A stretch of DNA of 64,000 nucleotides, from positions 1-64,000 of the forward strand of contig CAZAKI010000006.1 in the NCBI GenBank assembly GCA_964485855.1. The letters are read 5' to 3'. This stretch comes from UBA993 sp964485855 (lineage in GTDB: Bacteria > Bacillota > Dethiobacteria > DTU022). The position numbers were made by a program, and so were the translations under genes. The notes below the pieces were generated by a model that was not told where the DNA came from, ran no database searches, and worked only from the letters and a program-made list of their open reading frames with translations. Shown in pieces: positions 33,886 through 41,529 of this stretch; the first letter of the stretch is position 1; every line of letters begins with the position of its first letter.

Positions 33886-34473
33886 ATGAGTATTTTAGTG
33901 CCGATGGTTGTTGAACAAACCAGTCGAGGCGAAAGAGCATATGACATCTATTCACGTCTGCTTAAAGATAGGATCGTTTTTATCGGCAGTCCGATTGATG
34001 ATAATGTTGCCAATCTGATTGTAGCCCAGATGCTTTTTCTCGAATCTGAGGATCCGAAAAAAGATATCAACCTTTATATTAATTCTCCCGGTGGATCAGT
34101 TTATGCCGGAATGGCCATTTTTGATACAATGCGCTATGTAAAACCGGCTATTTCCACTATCTGTGTAGGTTTGGCAGCCAGTTTTGGCGCAGTGCTTCTA
34201 TCAGCAGGGGAAAAGGGAAAACGTTATGCCCTGCCTAATTCCAGGATCATGCTTCATCAACCACTTGGTGGAGCCCAGGGACAAGCAGTAGATATCGAAA
34301 TTCATGCCCGTGAAATATTAAAGATCAGGGAAAGTCTAAATCAGATTTTATCCGATAATACGGGGCAACCAGTTGAGACGATCGCTAAAGATACTGACAG
34401 AGATTTCTTTATGTCGGCTGAAGACGCGAAAAAGTACGGCCTGGTAGACGATATTCTTATCCACAGGACTTAA
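33886..34473 (+). CDS. clpP: ATP-dependent Clp protease proteolytic subunit
   Basis: This is the 195-residue serine peptidase that forms the tetradecameric chamber used with ClpX. Catalytic residues are Ser99 in LAASFGAVLL, His124 in MLHQPLGG and the Asp in KDTDRDFFMSA. The residue after the nucleophile is Phe where Met is usual (AASMGA), a mild variation. INSPGGSVYAGMAI and the N-terminal VPMVVEQTSRGERAYDIYSRLL are standard. GAGGAGG precedes the ATG. clpX follows after 25 bases. Confidence 0.97.
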   Translation: MSILVPMVVEQTSRGERAYDIYSRLLKDRIVFIGSPIDDNVANLIVAQMLFLESEDPKKDINLYINSPGGSVYAGMAIFDTMRYVKPAISTICVGLAASFGAVLLSAGEKGKRYALPNSRIMLHQPLGGAQGQAVDIEIHAREILKIRESLNQILSDNTGQPVETIAKDTDRDFFMSAEDAKKYGLVDDILIHRT

Positions 34474-34498
34474 AGTGGAGATGGGGTGAAAACGCCAA

Positions 34499-35758
34499 AT
34501 GATTAAATTTAACGATGAAAAAGGCCAGTTAAAATGTTCGTTCTGCGGCAAAAATCAGGAGCAGGTACGCAAACTTGTAGCTGGACCAGGAGTTTATATC
34601 TGTGACGAGTGCATCGAGCTCTGTAATGAGATTATTGAGGAAGAAATTGGTGATGAGCCCGATCTTGGTCGATTAGAACTGCCAAAACCTCAGGAAATAA
34701 AAGAAGTACTCGATCAGTATGTTATCGGTCAGGAAGAGGCTAAAAAAAGTCTTTCGGTGGCTGTTTATAATCATTATAAACGGGTTAATGCCGGATTAAA
34801 GGATGACGAAGTTGAACTACAGAAAAGTAATATCGCCCTGATCGGTCCAACAGGGGTTGGTAAAACCCTGCTGGCCCAGACCTTGGCCCGAATTCTAAAT
34901 GTTCCTTTTGCCATCGCTGATGCAACATCTTTAACCGAAGCCGGTTATGTTGGTGAAGATGTTGAAAATATTTTGCTAAAATTGATCCAGGCAGCTGACT
35001 ACGATCTTGAAAAAGCGGAAAAAGGCATCGTCTATATTGATGAAATCGATAAGATTGCCCGCAAAACTGATAATCCTTCAATAACCCGTGATGTATCCGG
35101 TGAAGGAGTGCAGCAGGCGCTCTTGAAAATTCTAGAGGGAACCGTGGCAAGCGTTCCACCGCAGGGTGGTCGCAAGCACCCGCACCAGGAATTTATGCAG
35201 ATTGATACTACCGATATTTTATTCATCTGCGGGGGAGCATTCGATGGTTTGGAGAAAATAATCCAAAGCCGGATTGGAAGCAAGGGAATCGGTTTCGGTG
35301 CTGAAGTAGTTTCCCGTGATGACGGCAACATTGGGGCGATATTAAAACAGGTTCTGCCTCAGGATCTTCTCAAATTCGGGCTCATTCCTGAATTTGTTGG
35401 CCGCATTCCCGTGATTGCAACACTTGATCCACTGGACAGTGAAGCATTTGTCCGGATATTAAAAGAACCGCGCAATGCACTGATTAAACAGTACCAGAAA
35501 ATTTTCGAACTTGACGGTGTCTCCCTGGAATTTAAAGAGAACTGCCTCCAGGCAATCGCCGAAGAAGCAATGAAACGCAATACCGGTGCCAGGGGATTAC
35601 GGGCAATCCTTGAGGAAACACTGCTTGATGTGATGTTTGATCTCCCATCGCGAGAGGATATTGAACGTTGTGTAATTACCCGTGAAACAGTGTTGAATAA
35701 GGATACACCGATGCTGGCAACTAGAAACAAACCTAAAAAGAAAGAAGAAACGGCCTGA
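34499..35758 (+). CDS. clpX: ATP-dependent Clp protease ATP-binding subunit ClpX
   Basis: This AAA+ unfoldase of 419 residues recognises substrates and feeds ClpP. A four-Cys zinc-binding domain opens the protein (CSFCGKNQEQ and CDECIELC). Walker A is GPTGVGKTLLAQ, Walker B is IVYIDEIDKIA, and the IGF-type ClpP-docking loop is represented by KGIGFGAEV. GARGLRAILEE marks the sensor-2 region. The ATG at 34499 is preceded by GGGGTGA at a slightly long spacing. Cotranscription with clpP is likely. Confidence 0.97.
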   Translation: MIKFNDEKGQLKCSFCGKNQEQVRKLVAGPGVYICDECIELCNEIIEEEIGDEPDLGRLELPKPQEIKEVLDQYVIGQEEAKKSLSVAVYNHYKRVNAGLKDDEVELQKSNIALIGPTGVGKTLLAQTLARILNVPFAIADATSLTEAGYVGEDVENILLKLIQAADYDLEKAEKGIVYIDEIDKIARKTDNPSITRDVSGEGVQQALLKILEGTVASVPPQGGRKHPHQEFMQIDTTDILFICGGAFDGLEKIIQSRIGSKGIGFGAEVVSRDDGNIGAILKQVLPQDLLKFGLIPEFVGRIPVIATLDPLDSEAFVRILKEPRNALIKQYQKIFELDGVSLEFKENCLQAIAEEAMKRNTGARGLRAILEETLLDVMFDLPSREDIERCVITRETVLNKDTPMLATRNKPKKKEETA

Positions 35759-35889
35759 TCCCGGTTCAATTATTCGGAATCCTTTGGGTTAGAAGGTTAT
35801 TAGTTTAAAAGGATAAAATAAGCGGGAAGCGAATAATAATAATATTGCTTCTCGCTTTAGTTTTACCGATGAAAGGTGGTATTGATTCA

Positions 35890-38298
35890 GTGGTCGAAAA
35901 AAAACGATTACCGGTTCTACCCTTGAGAGGTGTCCTGGTATTTCCTAATATGGTCCTGCACTTAGATGTTGGGCGGGAACGTTCCATTGCTGCTCTCGAG
36001 CAGGCAATGATGAAAGACAATCTGATCTTGCTGGTTACTCAAAAAGACGCCAAAATAGACGATCCAACCAAGGATGATCTTTATCAGATTGGTTCAATAG
36101 CCAGGATTAAGCAGATGATCAAGCTCCCCGGAGGGACAATCAGGGTTTTGGTCGAGGGTCTTAACAGGGCAAAGCTGTTAGATCTTATTACCGACGAAAA
36201 AATTCTTGAAGCAGACCTGGAAATGATTGAAGATCCGGTTGAAAAAACAGCTGAGATCGAAGCGATCATGCGCACTGTGCTTCACCAGTTTGAGCAGTAT
36301 ATAAAAATTAGCCGTAAAGTGCCTCCGGAAACTTTATCAACTGTTGCTGATATTGAAGAAGCGGGAAGGTTTGCTGATATTGTTGCTTCCCATCTAAGTA
36401 TGAAGACTCAGCAAAAACAGGAGATCCTGGAGTCAGTAAACATCAAAGATCGATTGGAAAAGTTGAACGAAGTGCTGAGAAGGGAAATGGAGATTCTCGA
36501 TATTGAACGGAAAATAAATTTGCGGGTACGCAAACAAATGGAAAAAACCCAGAAAGAATATTATTTGCGGGAACAGATGAAGGCAATTCAAAAAGAACTG
36601 GGTGAAAGAGATGAACGGATGGCAGAGGCTGAAGAGTACAGGGATAAAATTGCTGAGGCTAAGCTGCCTGAAGAAGTTGAAGAAAAAGCTTTGAAAGAAG
36701 TTGAGAGACTCGAAAAGATGCCTCCGGCAGCAGCTGAAGGAATCGTAATCAGGACTTATCTTGATTGGCTCTTGGAGTTGCCCTGGTCGTTGGAGACTAC
36801 CGATCGGCTTGATCTGCAACTGGCTGAACAAATTCTCGATGAAGATCACTACGGGCTGCAAAAAGTTAAAGAACGCATTGTTGAATATCTAGCAGTGCGG
36901 CAGTTGGCTGAAAAACTGAAAGGGCCGATTTTGTGTCTGGTCGGACCTCCCGGAGTTGGCAAAACTTCCCTGGCCAAATCAGTTGCCCGGGCTCTCGAAC
37001 GAAAGTTTGTCCGTATTTCGCTCGGTGGGGTTCGTGATGAAGCTGAGGTCAGGGGACATCGACGTACCTATATTGGTGCTCTACCGGGTCGGATCATTCA
37101 AGGCATGCGTCAGGCTAAATCGAAAAACCCTGTCTTCTTAATGGATGAAATCGATAAGATGTCTACCGATTTCAGGGGAGACCCTTCTTCGGCCCTGCTT
37201 GAAGTGCTTGATCCCGAGCAGAATATTGCATTCAGCGATCACTATATCGAAATTCCTTTTGACCTGTCACAGGTTATGTTTATTACCACTGGAAACACAA
37301 CATATAATATTCCCCAACCACTGCTTGACCGGATGGAACTGATTCACATCCCCGGTTATACTGAAGAAGATAAGGTCGAAATTGCCCGTCAATATCTTGT
37401 CCCAAAACAGCTCCAAGAGCATGGCTTGTCTGCAAAAAATCTGGAACTATCAGAGGGAACATTGAGACGGATTATTCGTGAGTATACCCGTGAAGCTGGG
37501 GTGCGCAACCTGGAAAGAAGCATTTCGGCTATCTGTCGTAAAGTAGCCAGGGAAGTAGTCAAAGACAGGGATAAACATATCCGGTTAACCAGGCAAAATT
37601 TGCATAAGTACCTGGGGATCCCTCGTTATCGCTATGGAGCTGCGGAAAAAGAAGATGAAATTGGTGTTGCCACCGGTTTGGCTTGGACTGAAGCAGGAGG
37701 AGATCTTCTATCTATTGAGGTTACTCTAATGAAAGGTAAGGGCAAGATGACTCTTACCGGAAAATTGGGTGATGTGATGCAGGAATCGGCCAAGGCGGCG
37801 ATCAGTTACATTCGTTCTCGGGGTGAATCTTTAGGGTTAGAAAAAAATTTCTATGAGGATATTGATATCCACATTCATGTTCCTGAAGGGGCTATTCCCA
37901 AGGATGGACCATCGGCAGGGATTGCCATTGCCACTGCCCTGGCTTCAGCGCTTACTAAAATACCGATTCGTAAAGATGTAACAATGACCGGGGAAATAAC
38001 TTTGCGTGGCAGGGTTTTACCCGTTGGTGGCGTTAAGGAAAAGATGCTGGCCGCTCACCGTGCCGGAATTCGCTATATGGTGATGCCGGCTGAAAACCGT
38101 CGAGATCTCAGTGATATTCCCCAAAATGTGCGCCGTAAGATCGAGGTTAAACTGGTTGAACATATGGATGAGGTTTTAGCCCTTGCTTTATCAGGTCCGA
38201 TCGATAAAAATGATTCTACCGCAGATCAAAAAGGAGCGATCAGGGAAAATGACTTAGGGCTGCCGACAGACAGCCAGGATCCATCTTTTCCTCATTAG
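35890..38298 (+). CDS. lon: ATP-dependent protease Lon
   Basis: This 802-residue LonA has an N-terminal substrate-binding domain (LPVLPLRGVLVFPNMVLHLDVGRERS), a coiled-coil region around 190-270, an AAA+ module and a Ser-Lys protease domain. Walker A is GPPGVGKTSLAKS near residue 355. The nucleophile is Ser675 in KDGPSAGIAI, and the paired Lys lies about 43 residues later in PVGGVKEKMLAAHR. The GTG at 35890 was chosen because AAAGGTGGT lies nine bases upstream and the product aligns with other Lon N-termini. The frame is open upstream to 35845. engB follows after 31 bases. Confidence 0.96.
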   Translation: MVEKKRLPVLPLRGVLVFPNMVLHLDVGRERSIAALEQAMMKDNLILLVTQKDAKIDDPTKDDLYQIGSIARIKQMIKLPGGTIRVLVEGLNRAKLLDLITDEKILEADLEMIEDPVEKTAEIEAIMRTVLHQFEQYIKISRKVPPETLSTVADIEEAGRFADIVASHLSMKTQQKQEILESVNIKDRLEKLNEVLRREMEILDIERKINLRVRKQMEKTQKEYYLREQMKAIQKELGERDERMAEAEEYRDKIAEAKLPEEVEEKALKEVERLEKMPPAAAEGIVIRTYLDWLLELPWSLETTDRLDLQLAEQILDEDHYGLQKVKERIVEYLAVRQLAEKLKGPILCLVGPPGVGKTSLAKSVARALERKFVRISLGGVRDEAEVRGHRRTYIGALPGRIIQGMRQAKSKNPVFLMDEIDKMSTDFRGDPSSALLEVLDPEQNIAFSDHYIEIPFDLSQVMFITTGNTTYNIPQPLLDRMELIHIPGYTEEDKVEIARQYLVPKQLQEHGLSAKNLELSEGTLRRIIREYTREAGVRNLERSISAICRKVAREVVKDRDKHIRLTRQNLHKYLGIPRYRYGAAEKEDEIGVATGLAWTEAGGDLLSIEVTLMKGKGKMTLTGKLGDVMQESAKAAISYIRSRGESLGLEKNFYEDIDIHIHVPEGAIPKDGPSAGIAIATALASALTKIPIRKDVTMTGEITLRGRVLPVGGVKEKMLAAHRAGIRYMVMPAENRRDLSDIPQNVRRKIEVKLVEHMDEVLALALSGPIDKNDSTADQKGAIRENDLGLPTDSQDPSFPH

Positions 38299-38329
38299 TA
38301 AGTGCACTACCATAAACGGGAGATTAATC

Positions 38330-38911
38330 ATGCGTATTAATAAAACTGAATTGAAGGCGGCAGCTTATAACCTCAAAGATTTTCCTACCTGGGAAATCCC
38401 TGAGGTTTCTTTTATCGGCCGTTCGAATGTCGGAAAATCTTCACTCCTTAATAGTCTCATTGGCCGCAAGAACCTGGCCCGGATCAGCTCGACTCCCGGT
38501 AAAACCAGGGGGCTTTATTTTTATCTAATCAACGAAGCTTTTTGTTTTGTTGACCTACCCGGGTATGGTTACGCAAAAGTTTCCAAAAAAGAGCGGGAGC
38601 GCTGGGCTCCGATCATCGAACAGTATTTAGCTGATCGCTGCACCCTCAGGGGCTGTTTGCACCTGGTCGATTGTCGCCATGAACCTACTGCTGACGATCA
38701 GCTTATGGCCGAGTGGCTGCGGGCTCACACTATACCAACGATTACGGTGGCGACCAAGGCGGATAAACTTTCCCGAAACGCTTTAAACAAACAATTGAAG
38801 ACCATCAGAACAGCTCTCGGTTTGTTCGAAGAAGACTCCTTGATTGCCTTCTCTGCAAAAACCGCGGTTGGCAAAGATCTTTTATGGCAGGTAATCATGA
38901 AATTGCTTTGA
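38330..38911 (+). CDS. engB: Ribosome biogenesis GTP-binding protein EngB (YsxC/YihA)
   Basis: This 193-residue GTPase has G1 GRSNVGKSSLLN near residue 33, G2 region SSTPGKTRGLYF, G3 DLPGYGYAKV and G4 TKADKLS. The family acts in assembly of the large ribosomal subunit. Its position directly after lon is conserved in Firmicutes. GGGAG precedes the ATG with the usual spacing. Confidence 0.95.
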   Translation: MRINKTELKAAAYNLKDFPTWEIPEVSFIGRSNVGKSSLLNSLIGRKNLARISSTPGKTRGLYFYLINEAFCFVDLPGYGYAKVSKKERERWAPIIEQYLADRCTLRGCLHLVDCRHEPTADDQLMAEWLRAHTIPTITVATKADKLSRNALNKQLKTIRTALGLFEEDSLIAFSAKTAVGKDLLWQVIMKLL

Positions 38912-38954
38912 TCTGAGCGATGATTAGAGTGTCTATTTTTACAGGAGGTTATCG

Positions 38955-39722
38955 ATGGCTGTTGCAGGAATTGACATCGGTTCACTTACAGCTGAAGTGG
39001 TGATTATGGAACAGGATAAAATGATCAGTTATGTCATTCGGCCCACTGGATTCAACAGTAAGCAGGCTGCTGAGAAAGCAATCAAAGAGGCCTTGATGAA
39101 GGCGGGTCTAAACATGGCAGATCTTAGCAGTATTGTAGCAACCGGGTATGGTCGAATCAGCATCGATTTTGCCGATAAAATTGTGACAGAAATAACCTGC
39201 CACGGTCGGGGTGCTTTTTTTTGGGACCCGACGATCAGAACGGTAATTGATATCGGCGGACAGGACAGCAAGGTGATTCGTCTTTCAAAAGAGGGACGGG
39301 TTACCGATTTTGCAATGAATGATAAATGTTCTGCCGGTACAGGACGTTTTCTTGAAGTAATGGCGCATGCTTTGGAAGTAGATATTGATCAACTCTCTTC
39401 CTTAAGCGACCGGGCTAAAAAAACCGTTTCAATTAGCAGTATGTGTACTGTTTTTGCTGAATCAGAAGTGGTTTCCCTGATCGCCCAGGGTTTACCGCGA
39501 GAGGATATTGCCTGCGGTTTGCATCAGTCAATTGCCGACCGGACAGCCGGCCTGGTTCACCGGGTAGGACTGGAAGAAAGAGTAATGATGACGGGCGGAG
39601 TAGCCAGAAATAAAGCAGTAGTTAAGGCTTTGAATCAAAAATTTAATACACAGATAGTAGTTCCTCCGGAGCCGCAAATCGCCGGGGCCTTAGGTGCAGC
39701 GTTGTTAGCTGCCGAAGCTTAA
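38955..39722 (+). CDS. BadF/HgdC-type acyl-CoA dehydratase activase, stand-alone
   Basis: This 255-residue ASKHA-fold ATPase resembles activators of 2-hydroxyacyl-CoA dehydratases and benzoyl-CoA reductases. Evidence is GIDIGSLTAEVVIM at the N-terminus, TGYGR, IDIGGQDSKVI and the two Cys motifs NDKCSAGTGRF and SSMCTVFAESEV. Those cysteines would hold one [4Fe-4S] cluster between two subunits. MMTGGVARNKAVV and GALGAALLA complete the fold. GGAGG precedes the ATG. No dehydratase subunits are encoded nearby, so its target must lie elsewhere. It may still be transcribed with lon and engB. Confidence 0.9.
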   Translation: MAVAGIDIGSLTAEVVIMEQDKMISYVIRPTGFNSKQAAEKAIKEALMKAGLNMADLSSIVATGYGRISIDFADKIVTEITCHGRGAFFWDPTIRTVIDIGGQDSKVIRLSKEGRVTDFAMNDKCSAGTGRFLEVMAHALEVDIDQLSSLSDRAKKTVSISSMCTVFAESEVVSLIAQGLPREDIACGLHQSIADRTAGLVHRVGLEERVMMTGGVARNKAVVKALNQKFNTQIVVPPEPQIAGALGAALLAAEA

Positions 39723-39726
39723 GCGG

Positions 39727-40299
39727 TTAGTGAAATCTGGAGTCATGGTCAGGCTTGTTTTCTCTTAGTCTACTTTTTATCTGTAGACTTAGAAAAGCAG
39801 CAATTGCAACCTTTAACAGGTCAAAGGGAATAAAAGGGAGCACCCCGACTAAAAGTGCCTGGTTGATGCTGTAATGCATCAGAAAGGCAAGCTGAGAAGC
39901 GCCCAGTGCGTAGATCAGGATCAGCGCTGGGAGCATGGCCATTGTCAGATTAATTAAAGATGGTTTTTTTATTTTCTCCAGGACGAATGAAATGATTAGA
40001 ACGGCAGGAATGAATGCGAGAAGATAACCTCCGGTTGGTCCGATCAGCATGGATATCCCGCCTCTGGCCATGGAAAAAACCGGAGCACCGGCCGCCCCGA
40101 TTAGAAGATAAGAAAATACAGCCAGACCGGCGGGTTTTTTTTCAAGTAGAGCTCCGGTCATCATGACCCCAACTGTTTGGCCGGTAAAGGGAACTGGACT
40201 GAAGGGCATCGGAATAGCCACCTGGGCCATAATGGCAATCAGGGCAGTGAATAGCGCTGAAAGTGTCAGTTGCGATAGAGGAAGAGAATTTTTAGTCAT
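39727..40299 (-). CDS. bioY: Biotin transporter BioY
   Basis: This 190-residue membrane protein is the substrate-binding component of biotin ECF transport. Six hydrophobic segments and the motifs PFSPVPFTGQTVGVMMTGALLE and GPTGGYLLAFIPA are diagnostic. It begins one base after the birA stop, so the two are cotranscribed under the BirA-type operator upstream of birA. ECF energising subunits are not in the window and would be supplied from elsewhere, or BioY may act alone. Confidence 0.94.
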   Translation of the reverse strand: MTKNSLPLSQLTLSALFTALIAIMAQVAIPMPFSPVPFTGQTVGVMMTGALLEKKPAGLAVFSYLLIGAAGAPVFSMARGGISMLIGPTGGYLLAFIPAVLIISFVLEKIKKPSLINLTMAMLPALILIYALGASQLAFLMHYSINQALLVGVLPFIPFDLLKVAIAAFLSLQIKSRLRENKPDHDSRFH

Positions 40300-41250
40300 C
40301 TAAATCAATTCACCATAATTAACCTGATGGATCTTGTTTTGCTGATCCCTGATCAAAAGGTTTCCTGTAACCGAAAGGTCGATGGCGATGCCGGTTAATG
40401 AGCCGCCGGCCCATTTGACTGTTACTTTTCGGCCAAGGGTTTCATTATATTTAATCCAGCTTTTCCTGAATGGGGTGAAACCCTCTGTTTCAAATAGCCG
40501 GTAGGCTTTAATCAATCTTTCACGAATATCTAAAAAAAACTCAGTTCGGTCTATAACCATCCCCGTTTCGATCTTAATCGAGGTCGCCTTGTTTCGTAGC
40601 TCCCGGGGAAAATCGATTGACTCCTGGCTGATATTCAAACCAATGCCAATTAGTAAGTAATCGATTTGATCTAAATCGGTTTTGATTTCAGTTAAAATAC
40701 CAGCCAGCTTTTTCTCATGTAATATTAGATCGTTTGGCCATTTAATCCTGGCCGGTAGATCGCAGACAGTATTCAAGTAATCAGTGATTACCGCTGCTGT
40801 GACCAGGGTTATAGGATTTGCATCAGCAGGACTCATCAGCTTTGGTCTCAGCATGATTGTAAACCAGAGACCTTTTCCCTGTGGGGAAAACCAGCTGCGC
40901 CCCAAACGTCCTTTCCCAGCCTGCTGTTCTTCGGCAACAACCGTCGTTTCAGAAGGGGCATTTTCAACTGCCAGTTGGCGGGCATCAAGATTGGTTGAAT
41001 CTACTGATTGTAAATAGATGATTTTCTGATCCACGAGCCTGCTCTGATCAAGAAGATCAGGGCTGCTGTAAAGACAGTAGCCGCAATGAGAGTGTGCTTT
41101 AATTTGATAACCGTCTTTTCTCAATTTTTCGATCTGCTTCCAGACAGCAGATCGACTGATTCCTAAGGTTTTGCCGATCAAGGTCCCGGAAAGATATTGT
41201 TTTTCATTGATTTTCAGCAAATTAAGAACTGCCACCAGTTTTTGATCCAA
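40300..41250 (-). CDS. birA: Bifunctional biotin ligase/biotin operon repressor BirA
   Basis: This 316-residue protein joins biotin to carboxyl-carrier proteins and represses biotin genes. An N-terminal winged helix-turn-helix is present (about 1-65; SGTLIGKTLGISRSAVWKQIEKL). The catalytic domain has the biotinyl-AMP loop AGKGRLGRSWFSPQGKGLWF, then IKWPNDLI and KLAGILTEI. The presence of the HTH makes it the regulatory (class II) type. A BirA-box dyad overlaps the promoter of this gene, implying autoregulation of birA-bioY. Confidence 0.95.
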   Translation of the reverse strand: MDQKLVAVLNLLKINEKQYLSGTLIGKTLGISRSAVWKQIEKLRKDGYQIKAHSHCGYCLYSSPDLLDQSRLVDQKIIYLQSVDSTNLDARQLAVENAPSETTVVAEEQQAGKGRLGRSWFSPQGKGLWFTIMLRPKLMSPADANPITLVTAAVITDYLNTVCDLPARIKWPNDLILHEKKLAGILTEIKTDLDQIDYLLIGIGLNISQESIDFPRELRNKATSIKIETGMVIDRTEFFLDIRERLIKAYRLFETEGFTPFRKSWIKYNETLGRKVTVKWAGGSLTGIAIDLSVTGNLLIRDQQNKIHQVNYGELI

Positions 41251-41279
41251 GCTACCACCCTGTGCGATATTTTGATAGA

Positions 41280-41308
41280 ATAATAATGAATAAAAAAAAC
41301 ATTGTCAA
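41280..41308 (-). promoter_or_regulatory. Promoter of birA-bioY
   Basis: On the minus strand a consensus TTGACA (41308-41303) is followed after exactly 17 bases by TATTAT (41285-41280). The -35 lies within one arm of the BirA operator, so bound BirA would exclude RNA polymerase. Confidence 0.85.
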
Positions 41309-41335
41309 CCCAACACAAGATAATTGGTTGACAAT
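41301..41335 (-). promoter_or_regulatory. BirA operator
   Basis: The 10-bp arms ATTGTCAACC (41301-41310) and GGTTGACAAT (41326-41335) are perfectly inverted with a 15-base spacer. This agrees with the known BirA site form TTGTnAACC-N14-16-GGTTnACAA. Confidence 0.88.
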
Positions 41336-41374
41336 TGATCGAAACGAAATTCCAGTGTTAACCCTTAATTACAG

Positions 41375-41404
41375 GAAAAAGGCGCAGTTCCAAAAACTGC
41401 GCCT
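41375..41404 (-). terminator. Orphan intrinsic terminator between birA and the sigma-54 activator
   Basis: AGGCGCAGTT (41380-41389) and AACTGCGCCT (41395-41404) form a perfect 10-bp stem with a 5-base loop. A TTTTT run follows on the minus strand only. No minus-strand protein gene lies upstream of it; a TATAAT on the minus strand at 41448-41443 could start a short RNA ending here. Confidence 0.65.
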
Positions 41405-41529
41405 AACAAATGTATATAAAAAGAGGGGGTCAACTTGATCCCATTATAAACGACTAAGATTACAGGAATATTACAGTCAGGTTGCTTTTGTATTACATTT
41501 AAATATTAATTGGGCGGGAGTAAAGAGCT

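Noticed and set aside
35359..35769. 136-codon minus-strand open frame
   Set aside because: Antisense to clpX; composition bias only, no motif.
36433..36861. 142-codon minus-strand open frame
   Set aside because: Antisense to the lon coiled-coil region; its Phe/Leu-rich translation reflects the Lys/Glu-rich sense strand.
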